The notes under the pieces are model-generated. The model saw only the letters and a list, made by a program, of their open reading frames with translations, was not told the origin of the DNA and ran no database searches. Below, piece by piece: positions 1 through 9,014 of a DNA stretch of 64,000 nt. Each line of letters opens with the position of its first letter. Within the stretch, counting starts at the first letter, position 1. Source of the DNA: Clostridiales bacterium (GTDB lineage: Bacteria; Bacillota; Clostridia; Oscillospirales; CAG-272). The DNA is taken from contig JAJQCT010000029.1 in assembly GCA_021202555.1 (NCBI GenBank), positions 1 through 64,000 on the forward strand. The letters are read 5' to 3'. The translations under genes and the position numbers were made by a program.

Positions 1-568
1 TTACGAAATTCTCGCCGCGGCGCTCGGACTCGTGGTTGAACAGGATGCCGTTAACAGCGAACATACCGTAAGCCTCGCGGTATTCCTTCGTAATCCAGAA
101 CCCGTACTGCTTCGCTACAGCGTAAGGGCTGTAGGGGTGGAAGGGTGTAGTTTCCTTCTGCGGGATCTCCTCAACCTTGCCGTAAAGCTCAGACGTGGAT
201 GCCTGATACACCTTTGTTTTGTTCGTGAACTTCAGGATGCGTACCGCTTCCAGAATACGCAAAACGCCGAGAGCGTCCACGTCACCGGAATATTCCGGCA
301 CGTCAAAGGAAACCTGCACATGACTCTGCGCCGCAAGGTTGTAGATTTCGTCCGGCTGAACAATAGAGATGATGCGAATCAGGGATGACGAATCGGAAAG
401 GTCGCCGTCATGCAAGGTGATTTTGCCCATCAGATGGTCGATGCGACCTGTGTTCGAGATGGATGCACGGCGGGTGATTCCATGTACCTCATATCCCTTT
501 TCGAGCAGGAATTCTGCCAGATACGACCCATCCTGCCCTGTGATGCCTGTGATTAATGCTGTTTTCAT
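1..568 (-). CDS. gmd: GDP-mannose 4,6-dehydratase (N-terminal part, truncated by window edge)
   Basis: Reverse translation reads [46 protein letters not shown]...; GxxGxDGSYL Rossmann motif and YxxxK ([11 protein letters not shown]) typical of GMD. Confidence 0.93.
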   Translation of the reverse strand, partial: MKTALITGITGQDGSYLAEFLLEKGYEVHGITRRASISNTGRIDHLMGKITLHDGDLSDSSSLIRIISIVQPDEIYNLAAQSHVQVSFDVPEYSGDVDALGVLRILEAVRILKFTNKTKVYQASTSELYGKVEEIPQKETTPFHPYSPYAVAKQYGFWITKEYREAYGMFAVNGILFNHESERRGENFV

Positions 569-696
569 GTTTCCCCTCTTTGTCTTTATGTCTCAAATTC
601 AGTTGAATAAAAAACTACATCACGCAAATTCGCGAAAGCTCTGCTTTCAAATTCCACCTCCCGAATGCGGGATAGAATCAAAAAATCGCAATAAAA

Positions 697-722
697 AAGC
701 CCCTCGCTGGGAGGGGCGCACT
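697..722 (-). terminator. Intrinsic terminator of the recombinase operon
   Basis: On minus strand GCCCCTC-CCAGC-GAGGGGC followed by TTTTTT. Confidence 0.75.
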
Positions 723-773
723 GTCATCTTCATCGCAAAAAGCTTGCCGGCGGTGCAAAATTCACATATTCAG

Positions 774-2477
774 TTACAAAAAATTTTGCCCACCGCCTCT
801 GGCTGCCCCCCCCCTGCCACAGGAGACCGCGGGGCGGCAAAAAAAACCCCCATTTATTTTAAATCCCCAAAACCCCCCTATCCTATATACCCCCCCCCCC
901 GCAAATGCGTTTATAATCACATCATGCCACTGCCATGTAATTTCGATGTGACGTTTATCGTATACGGTCACCCGCTCAATGAAGCTCTCGGCGATGCGCC
1001 TCGTCAATCCCTTCTCATTTTCAAAAAGATTCACTCGTTTTGAAATCTCCATCGATTCAGATATAATGCCTGCGCTGCGAAGCTTTCCCAAGCACGCGGT
1101 GATTTCGTCTGACCTCGTTCTTATTTCACTTTGTTTTGCTGTCAGAGCCTCTTTCTGATTCAAAAATTCCTCCTTTCCGATTCGCCCCTCACTGTAAGCC
1201 CTGCAAAGCGCGCTCTTCCGTTTGCCGATTTCCTTCATTTCAATATCAGCCATATCCGCCCTCTCCCGCAGCAGCCGCAAATTGTCCCATCGCGTCTGCT
1301 CCGCATTTTCTGCGTCTCCCGAAATTATACGCACGAGCGAAACCCACATTCTTATTGCGAAAAAAATCGTCTCGCTCAATTCTTTTTCGTCAGTATATTT
1401 TCTCATACAGCCCGCGTCAATACCCGTCGCAGCACGATGCTCGCAGCGAAATCTGCCCCTGCCGTTATTTTTTGAATACCACATTGCATAGCCGCAGAAG
1501 CCGCAGAACAATAATCCCTTCAGCGGATAGTCGTTCGACCCGACGGGCACACGTCTTACAGTATTCATGCATTCCTGCGCCGCACGGAACACCTCCATAC
1601 TCACGATTGGGGGATGATGATTCAAAATGCGCAGCGGCGCGCCGGACGCTTCTGTTTTACGAAATCCGGGGACAATATTCGTCCTTTCCTGACCGATATA
1701 TGTTCCCGCGTAAGTCTCGTTTGATATAACATCCCTTACCTTTGCGCTGTCCCATCCCGCGTATTCTCCGATTTCCCCGAAGCTTTTCTCCTTGCCGTAA
1801 ACATGGTGTGAGCGGTTGTACGCCTCCCGCGTCAGTACGCCCTCCGCGTTAAGTCTCCTCGCTATCGCGCCCGGATTCATACCCCCGCACGCCAGCTCAA
1901 AAATATACCTTACAATCGCCGCCGCCTCCGTATCGATTATGACGGAGGAGGGATTTTCGGGGCAGCGAAGATACCCGAACGGTCTTGCCGCCGCCACATA
2001 TTCTCCGCTCTGCCGTTTCATATGAACGGTGGATTTGATTTTTCGCGAAAGATCGCGGCTGTAGAAGGTGTTCACGATATTCTTCACCGCAACCTCCATC
2101 CGGCGGTCACTTTTGTCTTGGCTGTCGTATGAATCGGCAACAGAAAGAAATCGCACGCCGAGAAGCGGGAACAAAAGCTCCAGATAATCCGCCGCCTCCA
2201 TATAATTTCTGCCAAATCGCGAAAAATCCTTGACAATAACGGTATTTACTTTGCGCCGCACAATAAGCTCCAGCATTCGCTGAAAAGCGGGTCTGCCAAA
2301 CGTCATACCGCTGTAGCCGTCGTCGATAAATTCCTCCGATTCCTCGTTTTTTAAATCAGAATGCTCCGATATGTAATCGTAAAGAAGCTTCCTCTGATTC
2401 TCCACACTGTAGCTCTGTGACTTATACTCTCCTATGTCCTCGTCAGACTGCGAAAGCCTTATATAAAGCGCTATCAT
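774..2477 (-). CDS. Large serine recombinase (resolvase + recombinase + zinc ribbon), copy C; C-terminal tail depends on a G11 tract
   Basis: MIALYIRLSQSDED..., KDFSRFGRNYMEAADYLE, zinc ribbon FCGFCGYAM...C; 4-bp overlap with upstream recombinase. Confidence 0.93.
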   Translation of the reverse strand: MIALYIRLSQSDEDIGEYKSQSYSVENQRKLLYDYISEHSDLKNEESEEFIDDGYSGMTFGRPAFQRMLELIVRRKVNTVIVKDFSRFGRNYMEAADYLELLFPLLGVRFLSVADSYDSQDKSDRRMEVAVKNIVNTFYSRDLSRKIKSTVHMKRQSGEYVAAARPFGYLRCPENPSSVIIDTEAAAIVRYIFELACGGMNPGAIARRLNAEGVLTREAYNRSHHVYGKEKSFGEIGEYAGWDSAKVRDVISNETYAGTYIGQERTNIVPGFRKTEASGAPLRILNHHPPIVSMEVFRAAQECMNTVRRVPVGSNDYPLKGLLFCGFCGYAMWYSKNNGRGRFRCEHRAATGIDAGCMRKYTDEKELSETIFFAIRMWVSLVRIISGDAENAEQTRWDNLRLLRERADMADIEMKEIGKRKSALCRAYSEGRIGKEEFLNQKEALTAKQSEIRTRSDEITACLGKLRSAGIISESMEISKRVNLFENEKGLTRRIAESFIERVTVYDKRHIEITWQWHDVIINAFAGGGVYRIGGFWGFKINGGFFCRPAVSCGRGGAARGGGQNFL

Positions 2478-4213
2478 TGATTTTCCTTCGCCTCCGTCAC
2501 ATACTCACGTATCAGCCGCTCCGCGTAATCCTCAAGCCCGAATGTAACCGACAGGTATCCGCTCACGCCATATTCCACGCGCTCCACCATCGCCTCCGCA
2601 AGCCCCCTCGTCAGTCCCGCGCAAAGCAGCCTCTCCGCTACATTTTCCTCATCTGACTCAATTATTTCAACCGATGAATACGGCGCGAGCATTACTGTCC
2701 CGCCTTCCTGCGGCGAGCCTCCCGCACCGTCAAAAAGCGTCAATTTAAGCGCGTCGCATGGGTCGGCGACAGTATCTTCCTCAATTTCGGCAAGCCTCTC
2801 CCTGACCTCGCGCAGTCTTTCAAGGTATGCTTCCCTCGCCTCCGCATAATCGTCCCCGACTGATTTTTTATCCGCGAAATCCTCGTAAAGCCGGTGCAGC
2901 CCGTTTTTTATGTTCGTCTCCTCCGCCAGCAGCAATTCCGTTTCCGCACGCCTATGCTTAATTGCCTCACACGCAGCAGATTTTATCACGCCGTCATCAG
3001 CCTCAACTAAAATTCGGCATCTTATAAGGTCGAGCAAAATTTTTCTGACCGTGCGGTCGGAAACGCTGCGAGCCTTAGCGCAGCAGGAGGGCGCATCCGC
3101 GTCGCCGCGCCTGTAATTATAGTAATTTCCGCAAATATAAGACCGACGCCGAACATCCCCGCGTCTTGACACACGCGAATAAAGCATCGCGTGTCCGCAT
3201 TCCGCACAAAAAATCAGCCCGTTCAGTACGTCGGGATTTTTCTCCCTTATCTCCGCCTTGCCGTCAACGGCTTCTTTTCTCCTGCGGGAGTTATAATCGC
3301 GTATCTCACGCACAGCCTCGAAGGTCTCTTTGTCCGTCAGCGCGTCGTGAGTGTCGGGAAAGGTCATAATCTCCCCTTTTCCGTAGACGTTATATACGGT
3401 TTCCCCTATGTACGTGCGGTTTTTCAGCAGATTTCCCACCGTGTAATTGCTCCATTTTCCCGTTGTCTTTCTTTCACGCTTATATCCGAGCTGCCTTTTT
3501 CTTTCAAGGGGCGTCGGCGCGCCGAGAGCTTCCAGCCTGCGCACAGTCTCCGTCACGCCAACTCCCGCTGCCGTCCATTTGAACATCAATCGCACAAAAT
3601 CCGCGGTCTCGGGATCGGGAATCAGCCTGTAACTGCAATCCGGCATTTTAAGATACCCGTATGGCGCAAGATTGATACCCGCCACTCCCCTCATATGATT
3701 CAATCTTATCGTGTTTGTTATCTTCTGACGAATGTCTATAATGTACATTTCGTTTACCATGTTTTTTATCGGTACCATGATGCTGTTCATCCCGTCGTCG
3801 TCAATGCTGTCATATCCGTCGTTGACGGAAATAAAGCGAATGCCCTTTTTCGGGAAGAGCTTTTCAATGTAATATCCCGCGTCAACATGATTTCTCCCGA
3901 ACCGCGAAAGATCCTTGACGGCGATACAGTTGATTTTGCCCGCATCCACATCGTCCATCAGCCGTTTGAATTCGGGACGGTCAAAGCTCATCCCCGACCG
4001 CCCGTTATCCACGTAGCATCCGACAAACCGAAGCTCCGGTCGTCGCTCTATATATTCCTTCACATACCGCACCTGATTTTGAAGCGAGCGCGAATCGTCA
4101 AGACCGCTGTTTTCATGTGAAAGCCGCGCATAGACGGCTGTATTCCACACTTTTTTTCTCGTCCGTTCAATATACCGCTCTGTTGATTTCGGTATTCTGT
4201 CACGTCTCCCCAT
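2474..4213 (-). CDS. Large serine recombinase, copy B
   Basis: NTAVYARLSHENSG, KDLSRFGRNHVDAGYYIEKLFP, zinc ribbon FCAECGHAML...CGNYY...CC. Confidence 0.94.
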   Translation of the reverse strand: MGRRDRIPKSTERYIERTRKKVWNTAVYARLSHENSGLDDSRSLQNQVRYVKEYIERRPELRFVGCYVDNGRSGMSFDRPEFKRLMDDVDAGKINCIAVKDLSRFGRNHVDAGYYIEKLFPKKGIRFISVNDGYDSIDDDGMNSIMVPIKNMVNEMYIIDIRQKITNTIRLNHMRGVAGINLAPYGYLKMPDCSYRLIPDPETADFVRLMFKWTAAGVGVTETVRRLEALGAPTPLERKRQLGYKRERKTTGKWSNYTVGNLLKNRTYIGETVYNVYGKGEIMTFPDTHDALTDKETFEAVREIRDYNSRRRKEAVDGKAEIREKNPDVLNGLIFCAECGHAMLYSRVSRRGDVRRRSYICGNYYNYRRGDADAPSCCAKARSVSDRTVRKILLDLIRCRILVEADDGVIKSAACEAIKHRRAETELLLAEETNIKNGLHRLYEDFADKKSVGDDYAEAREAYLERLREVRERLAEIEEDTVADPCDALKLTLFDGAGGSPQEGGTVMLAPYSSVEIIESDEENVAERLLCAGLTRGLAEAMVERVEYGVSGYLSVTFGLEDYAERLIREYVTEAKENQ

Positions 4214-4780
4214 TTATCCCCTCTCCTCTCCGTTTTGCGGCGTCAGAGCGCACATATCGCTCGATTTTTCGTTCTCCTGACCATTATACGCACGGCGCAT
4301 CAGAAAGCTGCGATATTCAGAGCGCCTTTGCTTAAAATATCTCCCCTCCGCCGCACTCGCCGCATCCGCATAACTGACATTTCCCGTATCAAAGCCTGTC
4401 TGCACATCCGCAAACCGAATCCCGCAGGGAATAAAAAACTCATTGACCGCGCTTTGCAGCGCATAGACCGTGGGCGCCACAGTGCCTGCGGCATAGATAA
4501 CGACAGCCTCAATCGCACCCGTCTCCGCGTCGTCAAGCAGTCGTTTCCACGCCTCATTATTCTCGGCAATCCACGCATTTCTCTCCCTGATGTCGGGAAC
4601 CCTTCTCACCGCCGCCCGCGTATCGCGGTAAATTCGGGTCAGGCGCAGCGTTTCGTCCGCCCTCACGTAATCTCTGCAAGCCGCCTCCGCATAGTTTATA
4701 TCCACAAAATCTCCCCATACGCTCGGTGCAATATAAAGCGCTGTCCTTTTCTTCTCATCAGCCCTCGTCATGCCCGTCAT
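4214..4780 (-). CDS. Diverged serine-recombinase-like protein lacking the catalytic Arg motif
   Basis: TALYIAPSVWGD aligns with TAVYARLSHENSG; WKRLLDDAETGAIEAVVIYAAGTVAPTVYALQSAVNEFFIPCGIRFADVQTGFDT aligns with FKRLMDDVDAGKINCIAVKDLSRFGRNHVDAGYYIEKLFPKKGIRFISVNDGYDS but the SRFGRN segment is lost; within the recombinase operon. Confidence 0.75.
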   Translation of the reverse strand: MTGMTRADEKKRTALYIAPSVWGDFVDINYAEAACRDYVRADETLRLTRIYRDTRAAVRRVPDIRERNAWIAENNEAWKRLLDDAETGAIEAVVIYAAGTVAPTVYALQSAVNEFFIPCGIRFADVQTGFDTGNVSYADAASAAEGRYFKQRRSEYRSFLMRRAYNGQENEKSSDMCALTPQNGEERG

Positions 4781-6413
4781 CTTCCCCTCCGTTCATAATC
4801 GTATCATAAATCGCGTCAGTGTCCCTGAACGCTATTTCCGCGCGTCCGTCACCATATATGAAAATCTTATCAAAAAGCTCCGCTATTATGGGACGGTCGA
4901 GCGAAATTATGCTTCCGTTTTCACGAAAACTCCGAATCCACTCAGCCTCACGATAAGCGTCAAGCTCTCGCCTGCGATCCTCGGTCACACGCTCAAAAGC
5001 CGCCGCGGCGCTTTCGATTTTTCGACCGTACATCGCTGAATATTCGGAATATTCCTCCTCCGTCAGAATACCTGAAGCACTGCTCTCGTAAAGTCCGGAT
5101 TTAAGCTTTGTGTATCGCTCGATTTCCTCACGTATCCGCAAAAGCTGCTCATCCAGACGGACAACCCGCATTCCGCGTTCGGGAAGGCGACCGGCTTCGT
5201 CGAGCAGCCGCTCCTTTTTCACAAAAAGAGCAATTTGCGCGCAAACAGCGTCCAAAACGGATTTGTATGCCCTCTCCTCCGCGATGCGTCCGCCACGCCT
5301 CTCCGTGCCCCTGCAGTCGGGACAGCAGTAATATTTGTACCTTTTATCCTTGTAGCGGGATGCCCGGATTACAAGCTGCCTGCCGCATTCGCCGCAAAAA
5401 AGAAAGCCGGAGAAGAGTTCAGCGCGTTCCCTGCCTTCGGCTAACCTTGTATCTCTTTTCATAAGTTCCCGCACCGTGAAAAATACCTCAGCGTCAACTA
5501 TTGCCTCGTGCGTTCCCTCCGTCCTCGTCCATTCGTCGGGCGGCAGATACACATTTTCACGTGACCTGTAATCGATCTTTTTCCATTTTCCCTGAACGAG
5601 CGTGCCGATATAGCACTCATTATGAAGGATTCGATAGACGATTCCCTTTGACCACATTGCTTTGTCCCCGCGCTTGAAATAGCCCGAAATCTTCTCCCCG
5701 TTTGAAGTCCTCTGCTCGTATGGCGACAGCACTCCCTGACTGTTCAGCTTATCGGCAATTGATTTATAGCTGTATCCTTCAAGCTTCCAGAGAAATATCT
5801 GCCTTACGTGCGGAGCCGTAGTTTCATCCGGAACGAGCCTTCCCCTGTCGCGCTTGTCCCTGCAATATCCGTAGGGCGTGAAATTCGCCACGCACTCGCC
5901 GCGCCTGCGCTTCGCTTCAAGTTGTGTCTTGATTTTCACGGAAATATCCCGACAGTAGATGTCGTTTATGAGGTTTTTCATAGGCAAAATGAGTGCGTCC
6001 GATTCCGAGCGTCTGCAAAGACTGTCGTAGCAGTCGTTCACGGCTATCATCCTCACGCCCATAAGCGGAAAAATGCGCTCAAGATACCGTCCGACCTCAA
6101 TGTAGTTTCTACCGAAGCGCGAAAGATCCTTTACGATAACGCAGTTCACCGCGCCGCATTCAATGTCATCGTACATTTGCCTGAATGCGGGTCTGTCAAA
6201 ATTCGAGCCGCTCCAGCCGTCGTCTACATACTCCTCCACCACACAAAATTCGCTCTTCCCGCTGACAAAATCCTCGATAAGCCTGCGCTGATTCACAATC
6301 GAGTCGCTCTCCTGCTTGTCCCCGTCATCCTTTGAAAGGCGCAGATAGACTGCCGTGCGGTAAACGGTGACTCCCCGACGCGCGGCGCCTTCAAAATCAT
6401 TTTTTGCTGCCAT
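4758..6413 (-). CDS. Large serine recombinase, copy A
   Basis: RTAVYLRLSKDDGD, KDLSRFGRNYIEVGRYLERIFP, zinc ribbon FCGECGRQLV...CCPDC. Confidence 0.94.
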   Translation of the reverse strand: MAAKNDFEGAARRGVTVYRTAVYLRLSKDDGDKQESDSIVNQRRLIEDFVSGKSEFCVVEEYVDDGWSGSNFDRPAFRQMYDDIECGAVNCVIVKDLSRFGRNYIEVGRYLERIFPLMGVRMIAVNDCYDSLCRRSESDALILPMKNLINDIYCRDISVKIKTQLEAKRRRGECVANFTPYGYCRDKRDRGRLVPDETTAPHVRQIFLWKLEGYSYKSIADKLNSQGVLSPYEQRTSNGEKISGYFKRGDKAMWSKGIVYRILHNECYIGTLVQGKWKKIDYRSRENVYLPPDEWTRTEGTHEAIVDAEVFFTVRELMKRDTRLAEGRERAELFSGFLFCGECGRQLVIRASRYKDKRYKYYCCPDCRGTERRGGRIAEERAYKSVLDAVCAQIALFVKKERLLDEAGRLPERGMRVVRLDEQLLRIREEIERYTKLKSGLYESSASGILTEEEYSEYSAMYGRKIESAAAAFERVTEDRRRELDAYREAEWIRSFRENGSIISLDRPIIAELFDKIFIYGDGRAEIAFRDTDAIYDTIMNGGEDDGHDEG

Positions 6414-6443
6414 AAATTTACTCTCTCCTTTCCAAACATCAGC

Positions 6444-6734
6444 TCATCCGCACACGGTGCGAATGTAATGACAGAGTGAATCCTCCATGCTGCGCCTCCC
6501 CGCGAAGCTCACCTTAACGACTATACCGCCATCCAGATAACAGTACGGGTTTTTAATCTGGCGGATAAAGTCAAGAACCCGCTCCAAGGGCGGCAAAGAC
6601 GTGTCGATTTTGACCTCGGCAATATCAACAAGCGTCGATACGTCAACCGTCCGCACATCCACCCTCTTCATTTCCTCCAGCCGTGCCAGAAGCTCGGCTG
6701 CCTCTTCCTTTGTCAGTCTCCTGTTCTCGCTCAT
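6444..6734 (-). CDS. DUF6870-like small protein, first gene of the recombinase operon
   Basis: VDVRTVDVSTLVDIAEVKIDTSLPPLERVLDFIRQIKNPYCYLDGGIVVKVSFAG...; RBS GGAGGAG. Confidence 0.7.
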   Translation of the reverse strand: MSENRRLTKEEAAELLARLEEMKRVDVRTVDVSTLVDIAEVKIDTSLPPLERVLDFIRQIKNPYCYLDGGIVVKVSFAGRRSMEDSLCHYIRTVCG

Positions 6735-6739
6735 GCGAT

Positions 6740-6780
6740 CTCCTCCATTTGAAAAATTTAGGAGGGGCTTTCGTCCCTCC
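6740..6780 (-). promoter_or_regulatory. Possible RBS-sequestering hairpin switch upstream of the DUF6870-like gene
   Basis: Minus-strand GGAGGG-ACGAAAGC-CCCTCC-N14-GGAGGAG-N5-ATG; CCCTCC can pair with either GGAGG block. Confidence 0.35.
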
Positions 6781-6893
6781 GGAATAACATTTTAATTCGG
6801 TTATAAAATATGCACATTATGTACGTTCCTCTCGGTTTCGTCAAGGCTACCCCGACCTATTTAACAAATTTTCCTTTTGGGAACAGTGTATTC

Positions 6894-6922
6894 AGTATAT
6901 ATTATTGCCCGAAGCTTGTCAA
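6894..6922 (-). promoter_or_regulatory. Sigma-A-type promoter for the recombinase operon
   Basis: Minus-strand TTGACA-17 nt-TATACT. Confidence 0.65.
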
Positions 6923-7055
6923 GCGCCATTTAATAAATTGTGTTACTTTACCAATAAACAGCTACTCAAAGTCATATTTTTGGCGAAAGCTGCATGGAAA
7001 TCAGTCGAGGCGACCACTTTTTTCCGAAAATAACGTAATGTTCACAAATTTGCTA

Positions 7056-7084
7056 TTGACAAATCGTCGATTTTGTGGTATAAT
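7056..7084 (+). promoter_or_regulatory. Consensus sigma-A promoter for the TerB/BrxD/BrxHI-like operon
   Basis: TTGACA-17 nt-TATAAT, 41 nt upstream of the ATG at 7125. Confidence 0.85.
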
Positions 7085-7124
7085 AGCACGATACGAACGG
7101 ATGTTCATGAGGGGAGGCGGTTCA

Positions 7125-9014
7125 ATGTCAAAAATCGAAAACAGTGAGGACGATTTTTGGAATCTGTCCCCGTTTTTGCCCAAAAGAGACGCGGACGACC
7201 GCGCGGTGCGCTCAAAATCTGATGCTGTCGCGCGTGACACCTCGGCGGTTGACATTGAAATTCCCGTTGACGTAAAAACAGATGTTAATATTACCGGCGA
7301 CGGCGGCGCAAAGCCATCAATAAGCAGGCTCGCGCTGCGCTTCCGAGAGGTCGAGGTCAAAGGTACCGCCGCAAGACAGAATACCGAGCCGAAAAAAAGC
7401 GCTTACAAAGACGAAGCTTTGCGTGAGGCGCGTCCAAAGCAGGTATCGATTCCGAAGCTGAATCCGAAGCCGCTTCCGACGACTGAGGGCAAAGCGAAAT
7501 CCGAGCGGGAAAGCGTCAGCCCGGGCTTCTTTTACGGACGGCGCGGCGAGACGGAGGCGCCCGAATACGAGTACGAACTGACAAACTGCCTTATCACAAA
7601 GGCTTCCGTATTCAAGATACGCTCAACGCACGATTTTTACTCGGGTTTTCGTTCGGACGCAAAGCGCTATTTCGGCGTTGTCGGAAAAAAGGCGGAATTT
7701 GCGCCGTATTTCTCGTATACGCCGCAGTACCGTCAGATGAGCACCGCTCAGCTTGCGTACTATTTCTGGTGGCGCGAAAACGTCCGCGCATCCATATATC
7801 CCGACACGGACTACACCTATATTCTCCTTTACATTTTCGAGATAATCAATCTTCCCGACCTTATTCCTCCGAGCAAGGGGCTTGACGCTTTGTGCAGCAT
7901 TTGGCTCGCATACAGGGAAAAATACAACGCGATTGACAAAAACCTTGAGATTTGGGTCATGGACTATTGCCTTTTGTATAAGCTTCCCTGCCCGACCGAC
8001 AAGCTGAAGCCGATACTCGGTGAAATAGTCTCAAAAAAGAATATGCGGTACTTTTACGTGACATATAAGGACGGCAAAATCGACGCAAAAGCGCTCATTG
8101 AAATTTTCTCGGATTATATGTGGAAAGACAGTGTATTCGACAAAGAACCCGAGTCAGGCGAGAAAAGCCGCAGGGATCCCGATTTTTACAGCCGCCTTAT
8201 CATCGGAGCCCTTGAATATGTCATAAACGAAAAGCAGCTTCTGAGGATTGAAAAATCGGATTTCAAGCCTTCATGGGCGCTGCACTATCTTTACTGCGGA
8301 GCGCTCGTATCAGACAGCGTAAACCGCCATATAAGGCTTGAATACCTGAAGTTCAATCGCGAAAGCGAGCTTCGCACGCCGATTACGGCAGCTGTAAAAT
8401 ATTCAGAAAATAAGGTGCGCGCATATCTCGGAATCCGTTCAAGACTACAGGCAAAGGGGCTGCCTCCGAAAATCGCGGAGGCAATCGACGAGTATTTTGA
8501 AATAAAGCTGCCTATGCCTCAGGCAGTGAAGAAAAAGCCGCAGGACGACGAGGAGGAGGAATACGCCGCCGAATATGAGCCCGAATCTGACGTGCTTGAC
8601 ATCACCTCGGCAAGGGATATTGAGAATAAATCGTGGGAAATCACCGAAAAGCTCACGGAAAGCATGGCGGCGGAATCCGAGCCGGAGGCGACATCGGCAG
8701 ATGCGGAAAAAGCAGAGCACGAAACCGTGACATATGTCGAAATTTGTGCAAGCGACGACGAGAAGGGCGATGCGAGCGAAACGCTTCGCGGTGCGCTTGA
8801 CGATACCCTGCTGCGGTTTCTCGATACGGCGCTTTCGGGCGACGGTGCGGCTCAAAGTGAGCTTTGCCGAAAATCGGGAATATACGCCGACAGCGCCGCC
8901 GCAAAAATAAACGAAACCGCCGTCGATATAATCGGCGACATTGTGCTTACGCCGTCAGAAGACGGGAAATATTACGTAATAATTGAGGATTACAGAGAGG
9001 AGGCGTCAGTGTGA
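7125..9014 (+). CDS. TerB_N / TerB_C domain protein
   Basis: FAPYFSYTPQYRQMSTAQLAYYFWWRENVRASIYPDTDYTYILLYIFEIINL is TerB_N-like; C-terminal IGDIVLTPSEDGKYYVIIEDYREE is TerB_C-like; start chosen at the RBS-preceded ATG rather than at 6810. Confidence 0.8.
   Translation: MSKIENSEDDFWNLSPFLPKRDADDRAVRSKSDAVARDTSAVDIEIPVDVKTDVNITGDGGAKPSISRLALRFREVEVKGTAARQNTEPKKSAYKDEALREARPKQVSIPKLNPKPLPTTEGKAKSERESVSPGFFYGRRGETEAPEYEYELTNCLITKASVFKIRSTHDFYSGFRSDAKRYFGVVGKKAEFAPYFSYTPQYRQMSTAQLAYYFWWRENVRASIYPDTDYTYILLYIFEIINLPDLIPPSKGLDALCSIWLAYREKYNAIDKNLEIWVMDYCLLYKLPCPTDKLKPILGEIVSKKNMRYFYVTYKDGKIDAKALIEIFSDYMWKDSVFDKEPESGEKSRRDPDFYSRLIIGALEYVINEKQLLRIEKSDFKPSWALHYLYCGALVSDSVNRHIRLEYLKFNRESELRTPITAAVKYSENKVRAYLGIRSRLQAKGLPPKIAEAIDEYFEIKLPMPQAVKKKPQDDEEEEYAAEYEPESDVLDITSARDIENKSWEITEKLTESMAAESEPEATSADAEKAEHETVTYVEICASDDEKGDASETLRGALDDTLLRFLDTALSGDGAAQSELCRKSGIYADSAAAKINETAVDIIGDIVLTPSEDGKYYVIIEDYREEASV

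Noticed and set aside
32-1043. Plus-strand ORFs over gmd and the intergenic region
   Set aside because: Antisense to gmd and crossing the recombinase terminator; no domain signal
3191-4120. 309-aa plus-strand ORF
   Set aside because: Antisense to recombinase B; no recognisable domain, explained by codon bias of the opposite strand
6810-7124. N-terminal 105-aa extension of the TerB-domain ORF
   Set aside because: Contains both divergent promoters; ATG at 7125 has a good RBS and promoter spacing
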